Made by a program: the position numbers and the translations under genes
Part shown: in pieces, positions 24,751 to 32,856 of the stretch
Layout: each line of letters begins with the position of its first letter
Position numbering within the stretch: position 1 is the first letter of the stretch
From: JAFKFH01 sp017307375
GTDB lineage: Bacteria; Pseudomonadota; Alphaproteobacteria; Ferrovibrionales; Ferrovibrionaceae
NCBI GenBank assembly: GCA_965229335.1
Contig: OZ245874.1
Location: forward strand, 1,860,001 to 1,924,000
Direction: 5' to 3'
DNA: 64,000 bases
Notes under the pieces: generated by a model
Database searches by the model: none
Told to the model about the DNA's origin: nothing
The model's input: only the letters and a program-made list of their open reading frames with translations

Positions 24751-26343
24751 ATGGCGCCGCTGGTCACCGTCCGCGATCTGACGCTGCGCCTGCCTGACGG
24801 CGCCGACCGGCCGCATGCGGTCGAACAGGTATCGTTCGACCTGCATGCCGGACGCATTCTCTGTGTCGTCGGCGAATCCGGTTCGGGCAAGTCGGTCTGC
24901 GCCCAGGCGCTGATGGGGCTGCTGCCGCCGCAGATCACGCGGGCAGGCGGCGAGGTCCGGTTCGGCGACCACGATCTCCTGACGCTCGATGCCGAAGCCT
25001 GGCGCGACCTGCGCGGCCGCCGTATCGCGATGATCTTCCAGGAGCCGATGACGGCGCTGAACCCCGCGATGCGCATCGGCCGGCAGATCACCGAGATGTT
25101 CGAGGCGCATGATCTGCTGACGCCCGCCGAGCGGCGCGCCCGGGCCCTCGCGCTGCTGGCCGAGGTCGGGCTGCCGGAAGCCGAGCCGATCCTGCGCGCC
25201 TATCCCCATCAGCTGTCGGGTGGCCAGCGCCAGCGGGTGATGATCGCCATGGCGCTGGCCCTCGAACCCGCGGTGCTGGTCGCGGATGAACCGACCACGG
25301 CGCTGGACGTCACCACCCAGGCCCAGATCCTCCGGCTGATCCACGACCTGCAGCGCCGGCGCAACATGGCGGTACTGTTCATCACGCATGATTTCGGCGT
25401 GGTTTCCGACATCGCCGACGAAGTCGTCGTGCTGGAAAAGGGCCTGGTGGTCGAGCAGGGCGCCGCCGCCGACGTGCTGGGCCGGCCGCGCCATCCCTAT
25501 ACCCGTGCCCTGCTGGCCGCGGTGCCGACGCTGGCGCCGCGGGCCGCCGACGTCACCGGGGCCGAAGCCTTCACCGTCTCCGGCCTGGCCAAGACCTATG
25601 TGACGCGCGGTGGCTGGTTCGGCCGGCCGCGGGTGGTGCCCGCGGTGCGCGGGGTCAGCTTCACGGTGCGGCGCGGCGAGACGCTCGGCCTGGTCGGCGA
25701 ATCGGGTTGCGGCAAGTCGACCATCGCGCGGCTGGTCACCCGGCTGGTGAAGCCCGATGCCGGCACCATTCGGCTGGGCGATGTCGATCTCGGGACGCTC
25801 GAGGGGGCGGCGCTGCGCGATGCCCGCCGGCGCGTGCAGATGGTGTTCCAGGACCCCTTCGCCTCGCTCAATCCGCGGCGGCGTGTCGGCCAGGCGATCG
25901 CCGACGGGCCGATCGCGGCCGGCATTGCACCGGACGAGGCCCATGCGCGGGCCGAACGCCTGCTGGCGCTGGTCGGTCTCGACGCCCGCGCCGCCGGCCG
26001 CCTGCCGCATGAGTTTTCCGGCGGGCAGCGCCAGCGCATCGGCATTGCCCGAGCCCTTGCGCTCGAACCAGACCTGCTCGTCGCCGACGAGCCGGTCTCG
26101 GCCCTCGACGTCTCGGTCCAGGCCCAGGTGCTGGAACTGTTCGAGGACATCCGCAAGCGGCTGAACCTGTCGATGCTTTTCATCACCCATGACCTGAAGG
26201 TCGCCTCTCGGGTCTGCGACCGCGTCGCGGTGATGTACAAGGGCGAGATCGTCGAGGAGAAGCCGACCGCCGCGTTGTTCGCCAACCCCGAGCATCCCTA
26301 CACCCGGCGGCTGCTGGCGGCAGTGCCGGGCCGCGCTCTCTGA
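24751..26343 (+). CDS. Fused dual ABC ATPase of the Dpp/Opp type
   Basis: 530-aa protein with two complete ABC domains, a fusion of DppD- and DppF-like halves. Half 1 has Walker A GESGSGKS (41-48), signature LSGGQRQ (155-161) and ADEPTTALD. Half 2 has Walker A GESGCGKS (316-323), FSGGQRQR and ADEPVSALD. Each half carries the C-terminal HPYTRALLAAVP-type segment seen in peptide importers. The local permeases (17770-19529) have no other ATPase nearby, so this is their likely engine although it is read from the opposite strand. Confidence 0.93.
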   Translation: MAPLVTVRDLTLRLPDGADRPHAVEQVSFDLHAGRILCVVGESGSGKSVCAQALMGLLPPQITRAGGEVRFGDHDLLTLDAEAWRDLRGRRIAMIFQEPMTALNPAMRIGRQITEMFEAHDLLTPAERRARALALLAEVGLPEAEPILRAYPHQLSGGQRQRVMIAMALALEPAVLVADEPTTALDVTTQAQILRLIHDLQRRRNMAVLFITHDFGVVSDIADEVVVLEKGLVVEQGAAADVLGRPRHPYTRALLAAVPTLAPRAADVTGAEAFTVSGLAKTYVTRGGWFGRPRVVPAVRGVSFTVRRGETLGLVGESGCGKSTIARLVTRLVKPDAGTIRLGDVDLGTLEGAALRDARRRVQMVFQDPFASLNPRRRVGQAIADGPIAAGIAPDEAHARAERLLALVGLDARAAGRLPHEFSGGQRQRIGIARALALEPDLLVADEPVSALDVSVQAQVLELFEDIRKRLNLSMLFITHDLKVASRVCDRVAVMYKGEIVEEKPTAALFANPEHPYTRRLLAAVPGRAL

Positions 26344-26411
26344 CGCTCGCCTTCCGCACCCAGGCAGGCTATAGCCGTTGCCGGTGTGATTGCCCCCGGG
26401 GGTTGCCGGCT

Positions 26412-27260
26412 ATGCGGGCTGTTCTGTGGATGCTGGGCGCGGTGGCCAGCTTCGTCGTGATGGCGTTGAGCGTGCGCGGGCTCGGCGGCACGCTGTCGGT
26501 GTTCCAGATCCTGTTCTTCCGCGGCTTCGTCGGCCTGCCGTTCCTGCTGGCCGGCATCCTGATCTGGCGCGGCCCGGCGGGCTTTCGCCTGCTGCGCTCG
26601 GGCAACATGAAGCTGCAGGTGGCGCGCAACGCGATCCACATCGTCGGCACGTTGTCGTGGATCTACGGCCTGACCCTGCTGCCGCTTGCGATGGTGTTCG
26701 CCGTCGAGTTCTCGGCGCCGCTCTGGTCGGTGCTGCTGGCGGCCCTGGTGCTGCGCGAATATCCGAACCGGCCGCAGCAGATCGGTGTCGTGCTCGGCCT
26801 GATCGGCATCCTGATCATCCTGCGGCCGGGACTGGCCGGGTTTTCCTGGGCGGTCATGTCGGTGCTGCTCGCCGCCTTCGCCTATGCGGCCACCTATCTG
26901 TGCACGCGCATGCTGGGCCGCACCGACGGCGTGCTGGCCGTGCTGTTCTGGATGGCGGTGCTGCAATCCCCCGTCGGCTTCGTGCTGTCGCTGACCGACT
27001 GGCGGCCCGTGCCGCTGGAACTCGCGCCGATCATCCTGCTGCTCGCGCTCAGCGGGACGGCGGCCCATCTGTGCCTCGCCGCCGCGCTGCGTGCGGCGCC
27101 GCTGGCCCGCATGCTGCCGCTCGACTACCTCCGCCTGCCGATCATCGCGGTCATCGGTGCGCTGTTCTACGGCGAACCCTTCGACCCGTTCATTCTCGTC
27201 GGCGGTGCGGTCGTGCTGGTATCGGTGTTCCTGACCCAGAAGAAGGCGGCCGCGCGATAG
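26412..27260 (+). CDS. EamA/DMT-family transporter
   Basis: 282-aa inner-membrane protein with about ten hydrophobic helices in two EamA-like repeats (LGAVASFVVMALSVRGL and SVLLAAFAYAATYLC begin the halves). Such proteins export or import small metabolites; the substrate is unknown. ATG 26412 is preferred; an in-frame TTG at 26403 would add three residues. It follows the ABC ATPase by 68 bases and may belong to the same operon. Confidence 0.88.
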   Translation: MRAVLWMLGAVASFVVMALSVRGLGGTLSVFQILFFRGFVGLPFLLAGILIWRGPAGFRLLRSGNMKLQVARNAIHIVGTLSWIYGLTLLPLAMVFAVEFSAPLWSVLLAALVLREYPNRPQQIGVVLGLIGILIILRPGLAGFSWAVMSVLLAAFAYAATYLCTRMLGRTDGVLAVLFWMAVLQSPVGFVLSLTDWRPVPLELAPIILLLALSGTAAHLCLAAALRAAPLARMLPLDYLRLPIIAVIGALFYGEPFDPFILVGGAVVLVSVFLTQKKAAAR

Positions 27261-27371
27261 CGGCTTCTCCTTTGGTCGGGTAACGGCCGCAGTCATTGAC
27301 AGCGGCCCCCCGCATGATACGGTCGCCCGATGACGACGAAATGCCTGCGTAAGCTGATGCGATCGCGCCGG

Positions 27372-27392
27372 GCCTGCCAAGTCAGGGCAGGC
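27372..27392 (+). other. Perfect 7-bp hairpin in the leader before the Rnk-like gene
   Basis: GCCTGCC and GGCAGGC flank a 7-base loop. No T-tract follows. The 227-base gap 27261-27487 otherwise shows no convincing gene; a 30-codon frame at 27330 lacks support. Confidence 0.3.
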
Positions 27393-27487
27393 ACGCCCGC
27401 CTCGGGTATGTCGCGCTGATCAGGCGCGGCGGCGTTGCCCGAGGCCTGCTGGCCACCGCGATCCCGCCGTTCCGTCCGAGGTTACCG

Positions 27488-27892
27488 ATGCAATCCAATT
27501 CGCCGCTGCCGGCCATCGTGCTGGCGCGTTCCGACAGCGACCGTCTCGATGCGCTGGTCGAAACCTATCCTTCCTGTCCGAGTTTCGTGCGCGATTATCT
27601 GCGCCGTGAACTGGGCCGGGCCGAGGTGGTCGACGATCCCGCTTTGCCGGGCGACATCGTGCGCATTTCATCGGCCGTGACCTATCGCGACGATCGCAGC
27701 GGCCGCACGCGGACGGTGACGCTGGTCTATCCGTCGGCCGAGGATGCCGCCCAGGCCCGCGTCTCGGTGATGACGCCGATCGGCGCGGCCCTGATCGGGC
27801 TGAAGGCCGGACAGTCGATCGACTGGATCGCCCCGTCGGGCGAGCGCAGGGCGCTGACCGTGCTGGCCGTCGCGCCGGGGACCGAGTCATGA
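27488..27892 (+). CDS. Rnk/GreA C-terminal-domain protein
   Basis: 134-aa protein resembling Rnk (regulator of nucleoside diphosphate kinase), which has a GreA/GreB-like C-terminal domain that binds RNA polymerase. Typical segments are IVLARSDSDRLDAL near the start, RRELGRAEVVDDPALPGDIV, TLVYPSAEDAAQARVSVMTPIGAALIG in pieces, and QSIDW. There is no GreA coiled coil, so it would not stimulate transcript cleavage. It overlaps a 62-aa gene by 4 bases (ATGA). Confidence 0.85.
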   Translation: MQSNSPLPAIVLARSDSDRLDALVETYPSCPSFVRDYLRRELGRAEVVDDPALPGDIVRISSAVTYRDDRSGRTRTVTLVYPSAEDAAQARVSVMTPIGAALIGLKAGQSIDWIAPSGERRALTVLAVAPGTES

Positions 27893-28077
27893 ACGCCGGC
27901 AATCCCGCCGCGGACGACGAAGCCGCCGCCGCGGCGCTCGAGATGATCGCCCGCCACGGTGTCCGTGCGGTGCATGTCATGCGCGACCGCATCGAGGCCC
28001 TGACCCGGGGGGGCGACATGCGCGCCCTGGACCGCGCCTATCGCGTCCTGACGCTGGTCGAGCGCGAGGTCGGCTGA
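27889..28077 (+). CDS. Small hypothetical protein, 62 aa
   Basis: Not recognised. It is helix-rich, alanine/arginine-rich and soluble-looking (MNAGNPAADDEAAAAALEMI; VMRDRIEALTRGGDMRALDR). The ATGA overlap with the Rnk-like gene argues that it is real and translationally coupled. It may be a partner of the Rnk-like protein. Confidence 0.6.
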   Translation: MNAGNPAADDEAAAAALEMIARHGVRAVHVMRDRIEALTRGGDMRALDRAYRVLTLVEREVG

Positions 28078-28165
28078 GCCGCCCGGCTGGCCCTGCCGAC
28101 GGTTTTATGATCCACTTCACGGATTAGTGATTGTTGGAGGCGGCCTGCCCGCGTAGCCGACGGCC

Positions 28166-28783
28166 ATGGTCAGACGGATCTACAGCGACGAGGAATTGCG
28201 CGAGCGTGCGGTCGCTGCCGCCGAGGAACTGCTGCGTCGCCACGGCCCGCAGAAGACCCGGCTGGTCGACGTCGCCAAGGCGATCAAGGTGTCGCATTCG
28301 GTGCTCTATCGCGTGTTCCCGGACCGCGAGGCCCTGATGGACGCGGTGTCGGCCCGCTGGCTCAGTTGCATCGATGACGAACTGGACCGCATCGCCGCCT
28401 CGGAGGCGGCCCCGGACCAGCGTTTGCGCGCCTGGTTTCGGCATCTGCACCATGTAAAGACCGTGAAGATCGCGCAGGATCCGGGGCTTTGGGCGAACTA
28501 CGACATCGCTGCGGCGCGCACCTCGCCGACGGTGTGCAGCCATGTCGGAATCATCCAATCGCAGGTGGCCTCGATCATCCGCGACGGGATCGGTCGGGGG
28601 ATGTTTCCGAAACTCGACATCGACCGTTGCGTCGAGTCGTTCTTCAACGCGACGATGGCGTTTCACCACCCGCGGCTGGTGGCGGAGGAGGGCGCGCGCG
28701 AGCGCCCGGACGAGCTTGATCGGATCCTCGATCTGATGCTCCATGGTCTGAAGGCGCAGGCCGCCGCCGCGGCGGCGAAATGA
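28166..28783 (+). CDS. TetR family transcriptional regulator
   Basis: 205-aa TetR protein. The N-terminal helix-turn-helix (RERAVAAAEELLRRHGPQKT; VAKAIKVSHSVLYRVFPDRE) is clear, followed by a helical ligand domain with a TetR_C-type end. It lies 186 bases upstream of the iorA-like gene on the same strand and is the likely regulator of that pair. The intergenic stretch 28784-28820 is AT-rich with TAGACA at 28789, a possible promoter element. Confidence 0.9.
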   Translation: MVRRIYSDEELRERAVAAAEELLRRHGPQKTRLVDVAKAIKVSHSVLYRVFPDREALMDAVSARWLSCIDDELDRIAASEAAPDQRLRAWFRHLHHVKTVKIAQDPGLWANYDIAAARTSPTVCSHVGIIQSQVASIIRDGIGRGMFPKLDIDRCVESFFNATMAFHHPRLVAEEGARERPDELDRILDLMLHGLKAQAAAAAAK

Positions 28784-28969
28784 AACATTAGACAATAATT
28801 GGTTTTTGTTTTATCGTGCGTGCCACTGCGGTTGCCCGGAGTGCCCGACGCCGTGCGATATGGTTCGCCGGCCGGCTGGCTCCGCCCGACCTTGCCGGGC
28901 GCCCCGAGCCGCAGTTCGCTCTTACAGAATTTGCCGATCCCGATAACCCCTGATCAGAGGCCTATCCCC

Positions 28970-29425
28970 ATGATCAAGCTGTCGATCAACAACGTCGAGC
29001 ACAGCCTCGACGTCCCGCCCGACATGCCGCTCCTCTGGGCGGTGCGCGACGTTCTCAACCTCACCGGCACCAAGTTCGGTTGCGGCCAGGCGCTGTGCGG
29101 CGCCTGTACCGTGATGGTCGACGGCAACCCGACCCGGTCCTGCCAGACGCTGGTCGGCGACGTCACCGGTGCCAAGATCACCACGATCGAAGGCGTCGAG
29201 GGCAAGGTCGCCCAGGCCGTGCAGGCGGCCTGGCGCAAGCTCGACGTCGTTCAGTGCGGCTACTGCCAGTCGGGCCAGATCATGTCCGCGATCGGCCTGT
29301 TGTCCACGACGCCGAAGCCGACCGATGCCGACATCGATTCGGCAATGGATGGGAATGTCTGCCGATGTGCGACCTATGTCCGCATCCGCGCCGCCATCCA
29401 CGAAGCCGCCACGATGCTGGGTTGA
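28970..29425 (+). CDS. iorA: Isoquinoline 1-oxidoreductase-type 2Fe-2S subunit
   Basis: 151-aa electron-transfer subunit of a xanthine-oxidase-family enzyme. The plant-type cluster uses C38, C43, C46 and C58 (FGCGQALCGACTV). The second cluster, near the molybdopterin, uses C96, C99, C131 and C133 (QCGYCQSGQ; VCRCATY). Length matches IorA. AGAGG precedes ATG 28970; an upstream in-frame start at 28799 is not supported. The molybdenum subunit starts 13 bases downstream. No FAD subunit is encoded. Confidence 0.92.
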   Translation: MIKLSINNVEHSLDVPPDMPLLWAVRDVLNLTGTKFGCGQALCGACTVMVDGNPTRSCQTLVGDVTGAKITTIEGVEGKVAQAVQAAWRKLDVVQCGYCQSGQIMSAIGLLSTTPKPTDADIDSAMDGNVCRCATYVRIRAAIHEAATMLG

Positions 29426-29438
29426 GGGAGGGGGGCAC

Positions 29439-31631
29439 ATGCTGATCGCCAAGACTGCCGCGGGTACCGCCAAGCCGGCCGCTCCGAACCGCCGTTCGTT
29501 CCTCAAGGCCTCGGGCGTCGCCACCGGCGCGCTGCTGGTCGCAACCCATATCGGGGCGAAGAAGGGCTTCGCCGCCACGCCCAACGATCCGCCGGCACCG
29601 AATGCCTTCGTCAAGATCGCGGCCGACAACACCGTCACCGTGATGATCAAGCATCTCGACATGGGGCAGGGCGTGACGACCGGTCTAGCCACCATTGTCG
29701 CCGAGGAACTCGACGCCGATTGGAGCCAGATGCGCTCAGCCTTCGCGCCGTCCGATCCGCAACTCTACAACAACCTGTTCTTCGGCCCGATCCAGGGTAC
29801 CGGCGGGTCGACCTCGACCGCCAATTCCTGGATGCAGCTGCGCCAGGCCGGCGCCGCCGCGCGGGCGATGCTGGTCGCCGCCGCTGCCGCCGAATGGCAG
29901 GTGCCGGCGGCCGAGATTTCGGTCGCCAAGGGCGTCGTCGCGCATAAGTCGGGCAAGTCGGCCAGGTTCGGCGACCTGGCCGCCAAGGCCGGCACCATGC
30001 CGGTGCCGACGTCGGTGACGCTGAAGGATCCCAAGGACTTCGTCCTGATCGGCACGCGGCTGCCGCGCCTCGATTCCAACGACAAGACCGACGGCAAGGC
30101 GGTCTACGCGCTGGACATCCGCCGGCCGGGCATGAAGACCGCCGTCGTGCTGCATCCGCCGCGGTTCGGCGGCACGGTGAAGTCGGTCGACGACGCCGCG
30201 GCACGCAAGATCCCCGGCGTGGTCGACGTGGTGACGATTCCCCAGGGCGTGGCCGTGATCGCCGACAATACCTGGGCCGCGCAGAAGGGCCGCGAAGCGC
30301 TCAAGGTCACCTGGGACGATTCCAAGGCCGAGACGCGCTCGTCCGACAAGATGCTGGCCGACTACAAGGCCGCGGCCGCCAAGCCGGGCATCGTGGCGAC
30401 GCAGCGTGGCGAGGTCGATGCCGCTCTCAAGCAGGCGGCCAAGGTGGTCGAGGCCGAGTTCGTCTTCCCCTATCTGGCGCATGCGCCGATGGAGCCGCTG
30501 AACTGCGTCATCGAGATGACGCCGGCGGGCATCTGCGAGATCCACGCCGGCTCGCAGTTCCAGACCGTCGAGCATGCGACGGCCGCCGCCGTGCTGGGCC
30601 TGAAGATGGAGCAGGTCAGGATCAACACGCTGTGGGCCGGCGGTTCGTTCGGCCGGCGGGCGACGCCCAATGCCGACTATGTCGCCGAGGCCGCCGCAAT
30701 CCTGAAGGCGTCGGGTGCCAAGTACCCGGTCCATCTGGTGCAGACGCGCGAGGACGACATCAAGGGCGGCCGCTATCGCCCGATGTTCTACCACAAGGTC
30801 CAGGCGGGGATCGGCGCCGACGGCAACCCGCTGGTCTGGACCCATCGCCTGGTCGGGCAGTCGTTCGTCATCGGCACGGCGCTCGAGGCGATGGTGGTCA
30901 AGAACGGGCTCGATCATCTCGCGGTCGAGGGCGTGGCCGACATGCCCTATGCGGTGCCGAACATGCTGGTCGATTGGCACGATGCCCCATCGCCGGTGAC
31001 GACCTTGTGGTGGCGCTCGGTCGGGCACAGCCACACTGCGCAGGCGGTCGAGGTGATGATCGATGAACTGGCCCATGCCGCCGGCAAGGACCCGGTCGCC
31101 TATCGCCTGGCCCTGCTGAAGGATCATCCGCGCCACCGCGCGGTGCTGGAACTGGCGGTGGCCAAGGCCGGCAACGACAAGCTGCCGGCCGGGCGCGGCC
31201 GCGGCGTCGCGGTGCACGAAAGCTTCTCCAGCTTCGTTGCCATGGTTGCCGACGTCACCGTCAACAAGGACGGGGTCAAGGTCGACCGGGTCGTGGCCGC
31301 GGTCGATTGCGGCATCGCGGTCAATCCGGACGTGGTGCGGGCGCAGGTCGAGGGCGGCATCGGCTATGGCCTGGGCCACGCCCTGCGCAACCAGATCACC
31401 TTCACCGACGGCGTCGTCGACCAGGCGAACTTCGACGGTTACGAACCGCTGCGCATGTCGGACATGCCCAAGATCGAGGTGCATATCGTGCCGTCGACCG
31501 CGGCCCCGACCGGCATCGGCGAACCCGGCGTGCCGCCGATCGCGCCAGCCGTGGCGAATGCGATCTTCGCGGCGACCGGCAAGCGCCTGCGCTCGTTGCC
31601 CTACGACCTGAAGCTGCTCGGGTCGGCATAA
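29439..31631 (+). CDS. iorB: Isoquinoline 1-oxidoreductase-type molybdopterin subunit, Tat-exported
   Basis: 730-aa molybdopterin-cytosine-dinucleotide subunit of an aldehyde or N-heterocycle oxidoreductase. A twin-arginine signal is clear (NRRSFLKASGVATGALLVAT). Cofactor segments include GQGVTTGLATIVAEELDADW, FGPIQGTGGSTSTANSW in pieces, GGSFGRRATPNADYVAEAA, and the active-site glutamate in GEPGVPPIAPAVANA. A GGGAGGGGGG site precedes ATG 29439. With IorA it would act in the periplasm and pass electrons to a membrane acceptor. The true substrate is open; many such pairs oxidise aldehydes. Confidence 0.9.
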   Translation: MLIAKTAAGTAKPAAPNRRSFLKASGVATGALLVATHIGAKKGFAATPNDPPAPNAFVKIAADNTVTVMIKHLDMGQGVTTGLATIVAEELDADWSQMRSAFAPSDPQLYNNLFFGPIQGTGGSTSTANSWMQLRQAGAAARAMLVAAAAAEWQVPAAEISVAKGVVAHKSGKSARFGDLAAKAGTMPVPTSVTLKDPKDFVLIGTRLPRLDSNDKTDGKAVYALDIRRPGMKTAVVLHPPRFGGTVKSVDDAAARKIPGVVDVVTIPQGVAVIADNTWAAQKGREALKVTWDDSKAETRSSDKMLADYKAAAAKPGIVATQRGEVDAALKQAAKVVEAEFVFPYLAHAPMEPLNCVIEMTPAGICEIHAGSQFQTVEHATAAAVLGLKMEQVRINTLWAGGSFGRRATPNADYVAEAAAILKASGAKYPVHLVQTREDDIKGGRYRPMFYHKVQAGIGADGNPLVWTHRLVGQSFVIGTALEAMVVKNGLDHLAVEGVADMPYAVPNMLVDWHDAPSPVTTLWWRSVGHSHTAQAVEVMIDELAHAAGKDPVAYRLALLKDHPRHRAVLELAVAKAGNDKLPAGRGRGVAVHESFSSFVAMVADVTVNKDGVKVDRVVAAVDCGIAVNPDVVRAQVEGGIGYGLGHALRNQITFTDGVVDQANFDGYEPLRMSDMPKIEVHIVPSTAAPTGIGEPGVPPIAPAVANAIFAATGKRLRSLPYDLKLLGSA

Positions 31632-31640
31632 GTCCATGGC

Positions 31641-31675
31641 GGCCGCAGGCGAGAACGTTCTTCTCGCCTGCGGCC
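31641..31675. terminator. Perfect 15-bp hairpin between convergent operons
   Basis: GGCCGCAGGCGAGAA and TTCTCGCCTGCGGCC pair perfectly around a CGTTC loop. A T-rich stretch (TTTT at 31687) follows on the plus strand. It ends the iorAB transcript and may also block the opposing operon ending at 31695. Confidence 0.75.
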
Positions 31676-31694
31676 CGCCGGCTTCGTTTTCTTC

Positions 31695-32831
31695 CTACCC
31701 GGCCACCCGCCTGAGCGCCGCGATGGCATCGGCCAGGTTGTCGGCGCAGGCATAGCCGCGCTGGCCGAACAGGCCCTGCGCCTCGGCCATCGTCATTTCC
31801 CGTTCGGCACTGCCGGTGGCGGCGAAGCCGACGACCAGCGGCTTGGGGGGCGGGCTGGCGTCGAGCAGCCTCAGCAGCCCGGTCACCAGGCTCTTCAGGG
31901 ACGAGGCCGAGAGGGTGAGGTAAAGCAGGATGGCGCGCACGTCGTCGCGTGCGGCCCGCTCGAACACCAGCCGCGATTGCAGCGCGAACACCTCGGGTCC
32001 GCTGCCGCCGGGGGCATCGACGAAATTTGCCGCCCGCAGGCCTGCGTCGCCGACCAGGTCGAGGATCGCCATGCCCAGTCCCGCGCCGCCGGTCAGCAAT
32101 GCGACATTGCCTTCGAGCTCGACGAAGGTGCAGCCAGCCTCGGCCGCGCGCCGCTCCAGCGCGGTCATGCCGGCCTGTTCCAGCGCATGCGAGACCAGCA
32201 CCCGGCGTGACCGGTGGCGGAAGGCAGCGTTGTCGTCGACCACGACCTTGGCGTCGAGTGCGACGAGACCGCCGGCCGAGGTCAGCGCCAGCGGGTTGAT
32301 CTCGATCAGTTCGGCGTCGATGGCACGGAACACGCGCCCCAGCTCGGCAGCGAAGCGCGCCAACGCCCCCAGGTTGCGGCCGGCCGCGCCGGCGGCACGG
32401 AAGAAGCCGACGAGATCGTGCGGCCGCACCGGGCGCCGCGGGTCGGCGCGGTATTCGCGCAGGGCATCGGGCCGTTCCTCCACCGCGATGCCGCCGGCGG
32501 GCGAAAACATCAGGATCGGGGCCTGGGCGACGTCGTCGATGCGCCAGGCCATGTAGAACTCGGCGGCGATATCCACGGCGGCCTCGACCAGCAGCGGCAC
32601 GACCGGCCCGGCCAGCGCCCGGATCTCCCCGGCCGCCGCCGTGGCGGCTGCGCCATCGACGACGCGGACCAGGCCCTGCTTGCCGCGCCCGCCTGCCAGC
32701 ATCTGGGCCTTGATCGCGACCCGGCCGCCTGCCGCCGCGATCTCCTCGCCCGGGTGGTACAATCGCCCGGCCGGCACGGCGATGCCGGCCTCGGCCAGCA
32801 GTGCCTTGCCGTCTGCCTCGATCAGCCGCAT
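31695..32831 (-). CDS. Succinyl-CoA synthetase beta-subunit-like ATP-grasp protein
   Basis: 378-aa protein like SucC, the nucleotide-binding subunit of ADP-forming acyl-CoA ligases. The ATP-grasp N-terminus has RVAIKAQMLAGGRGKQGLVR and the metal/phosphate region has EINPLALTSAGGLVALDAKV. The C-terminal ligase domain has TGGAGLGMAILDLV and NFVDAPGGSGPEVF. Its partner is the SucD-like protein at 38245-39111, separated by five genes instead of adjacent. It is the last gene of the GntR operon. Together they probably activate an imported carboxylate to its CoA ester. Confidence 0.85.
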   Translation of the reverse strand: MRLIEADGKALLAEAGIAVPAGRLYHPGEEIAAAGGRVAIKAQMLAGGRGKQGLVRVVDGAAATAAAGEIRALAGPVVPLLVEAAVDIAAEFYMAWRIDDVAQAPILMFSPAGGIAVEERPDALREYRADPRRPVRPHDLVGFFRAAGAAGRNLGALARFAAELGRVFRAIDAELIEINPLALTSAGGLVALDAKVVVDDNAAFRHRSRRVLVSHALEQAGMTALERRAAEAGCTFVELEGNVALLTGGAGLGMAILDLVGDAGLRAANFVDAPGGSGPEVFALQSRLVFERAARDDVRAILLYLTLSASSLKSLVTGLLRLLDASPPPKPLVVGFAATGSAEREMTMAEAQGLFGQRGYACADNLADAIAALRRVAG

Positions 32832-32856
32832 CGCCGGCGCTCCCCGCCCTGTCGGC

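Noticed and set aside
27330..27419. A 30-codon open frame between the EamA gene and the Rnk-like gene
   Set aside because: No ribosome site and a basic, low-information composition; it may simply be leader sequence.
28784..28820. TetR operator in the AT-rich region before iorA
   Set aside because: No convincing dyad could be found; only a weak TAGACA promoter-like box is visible.
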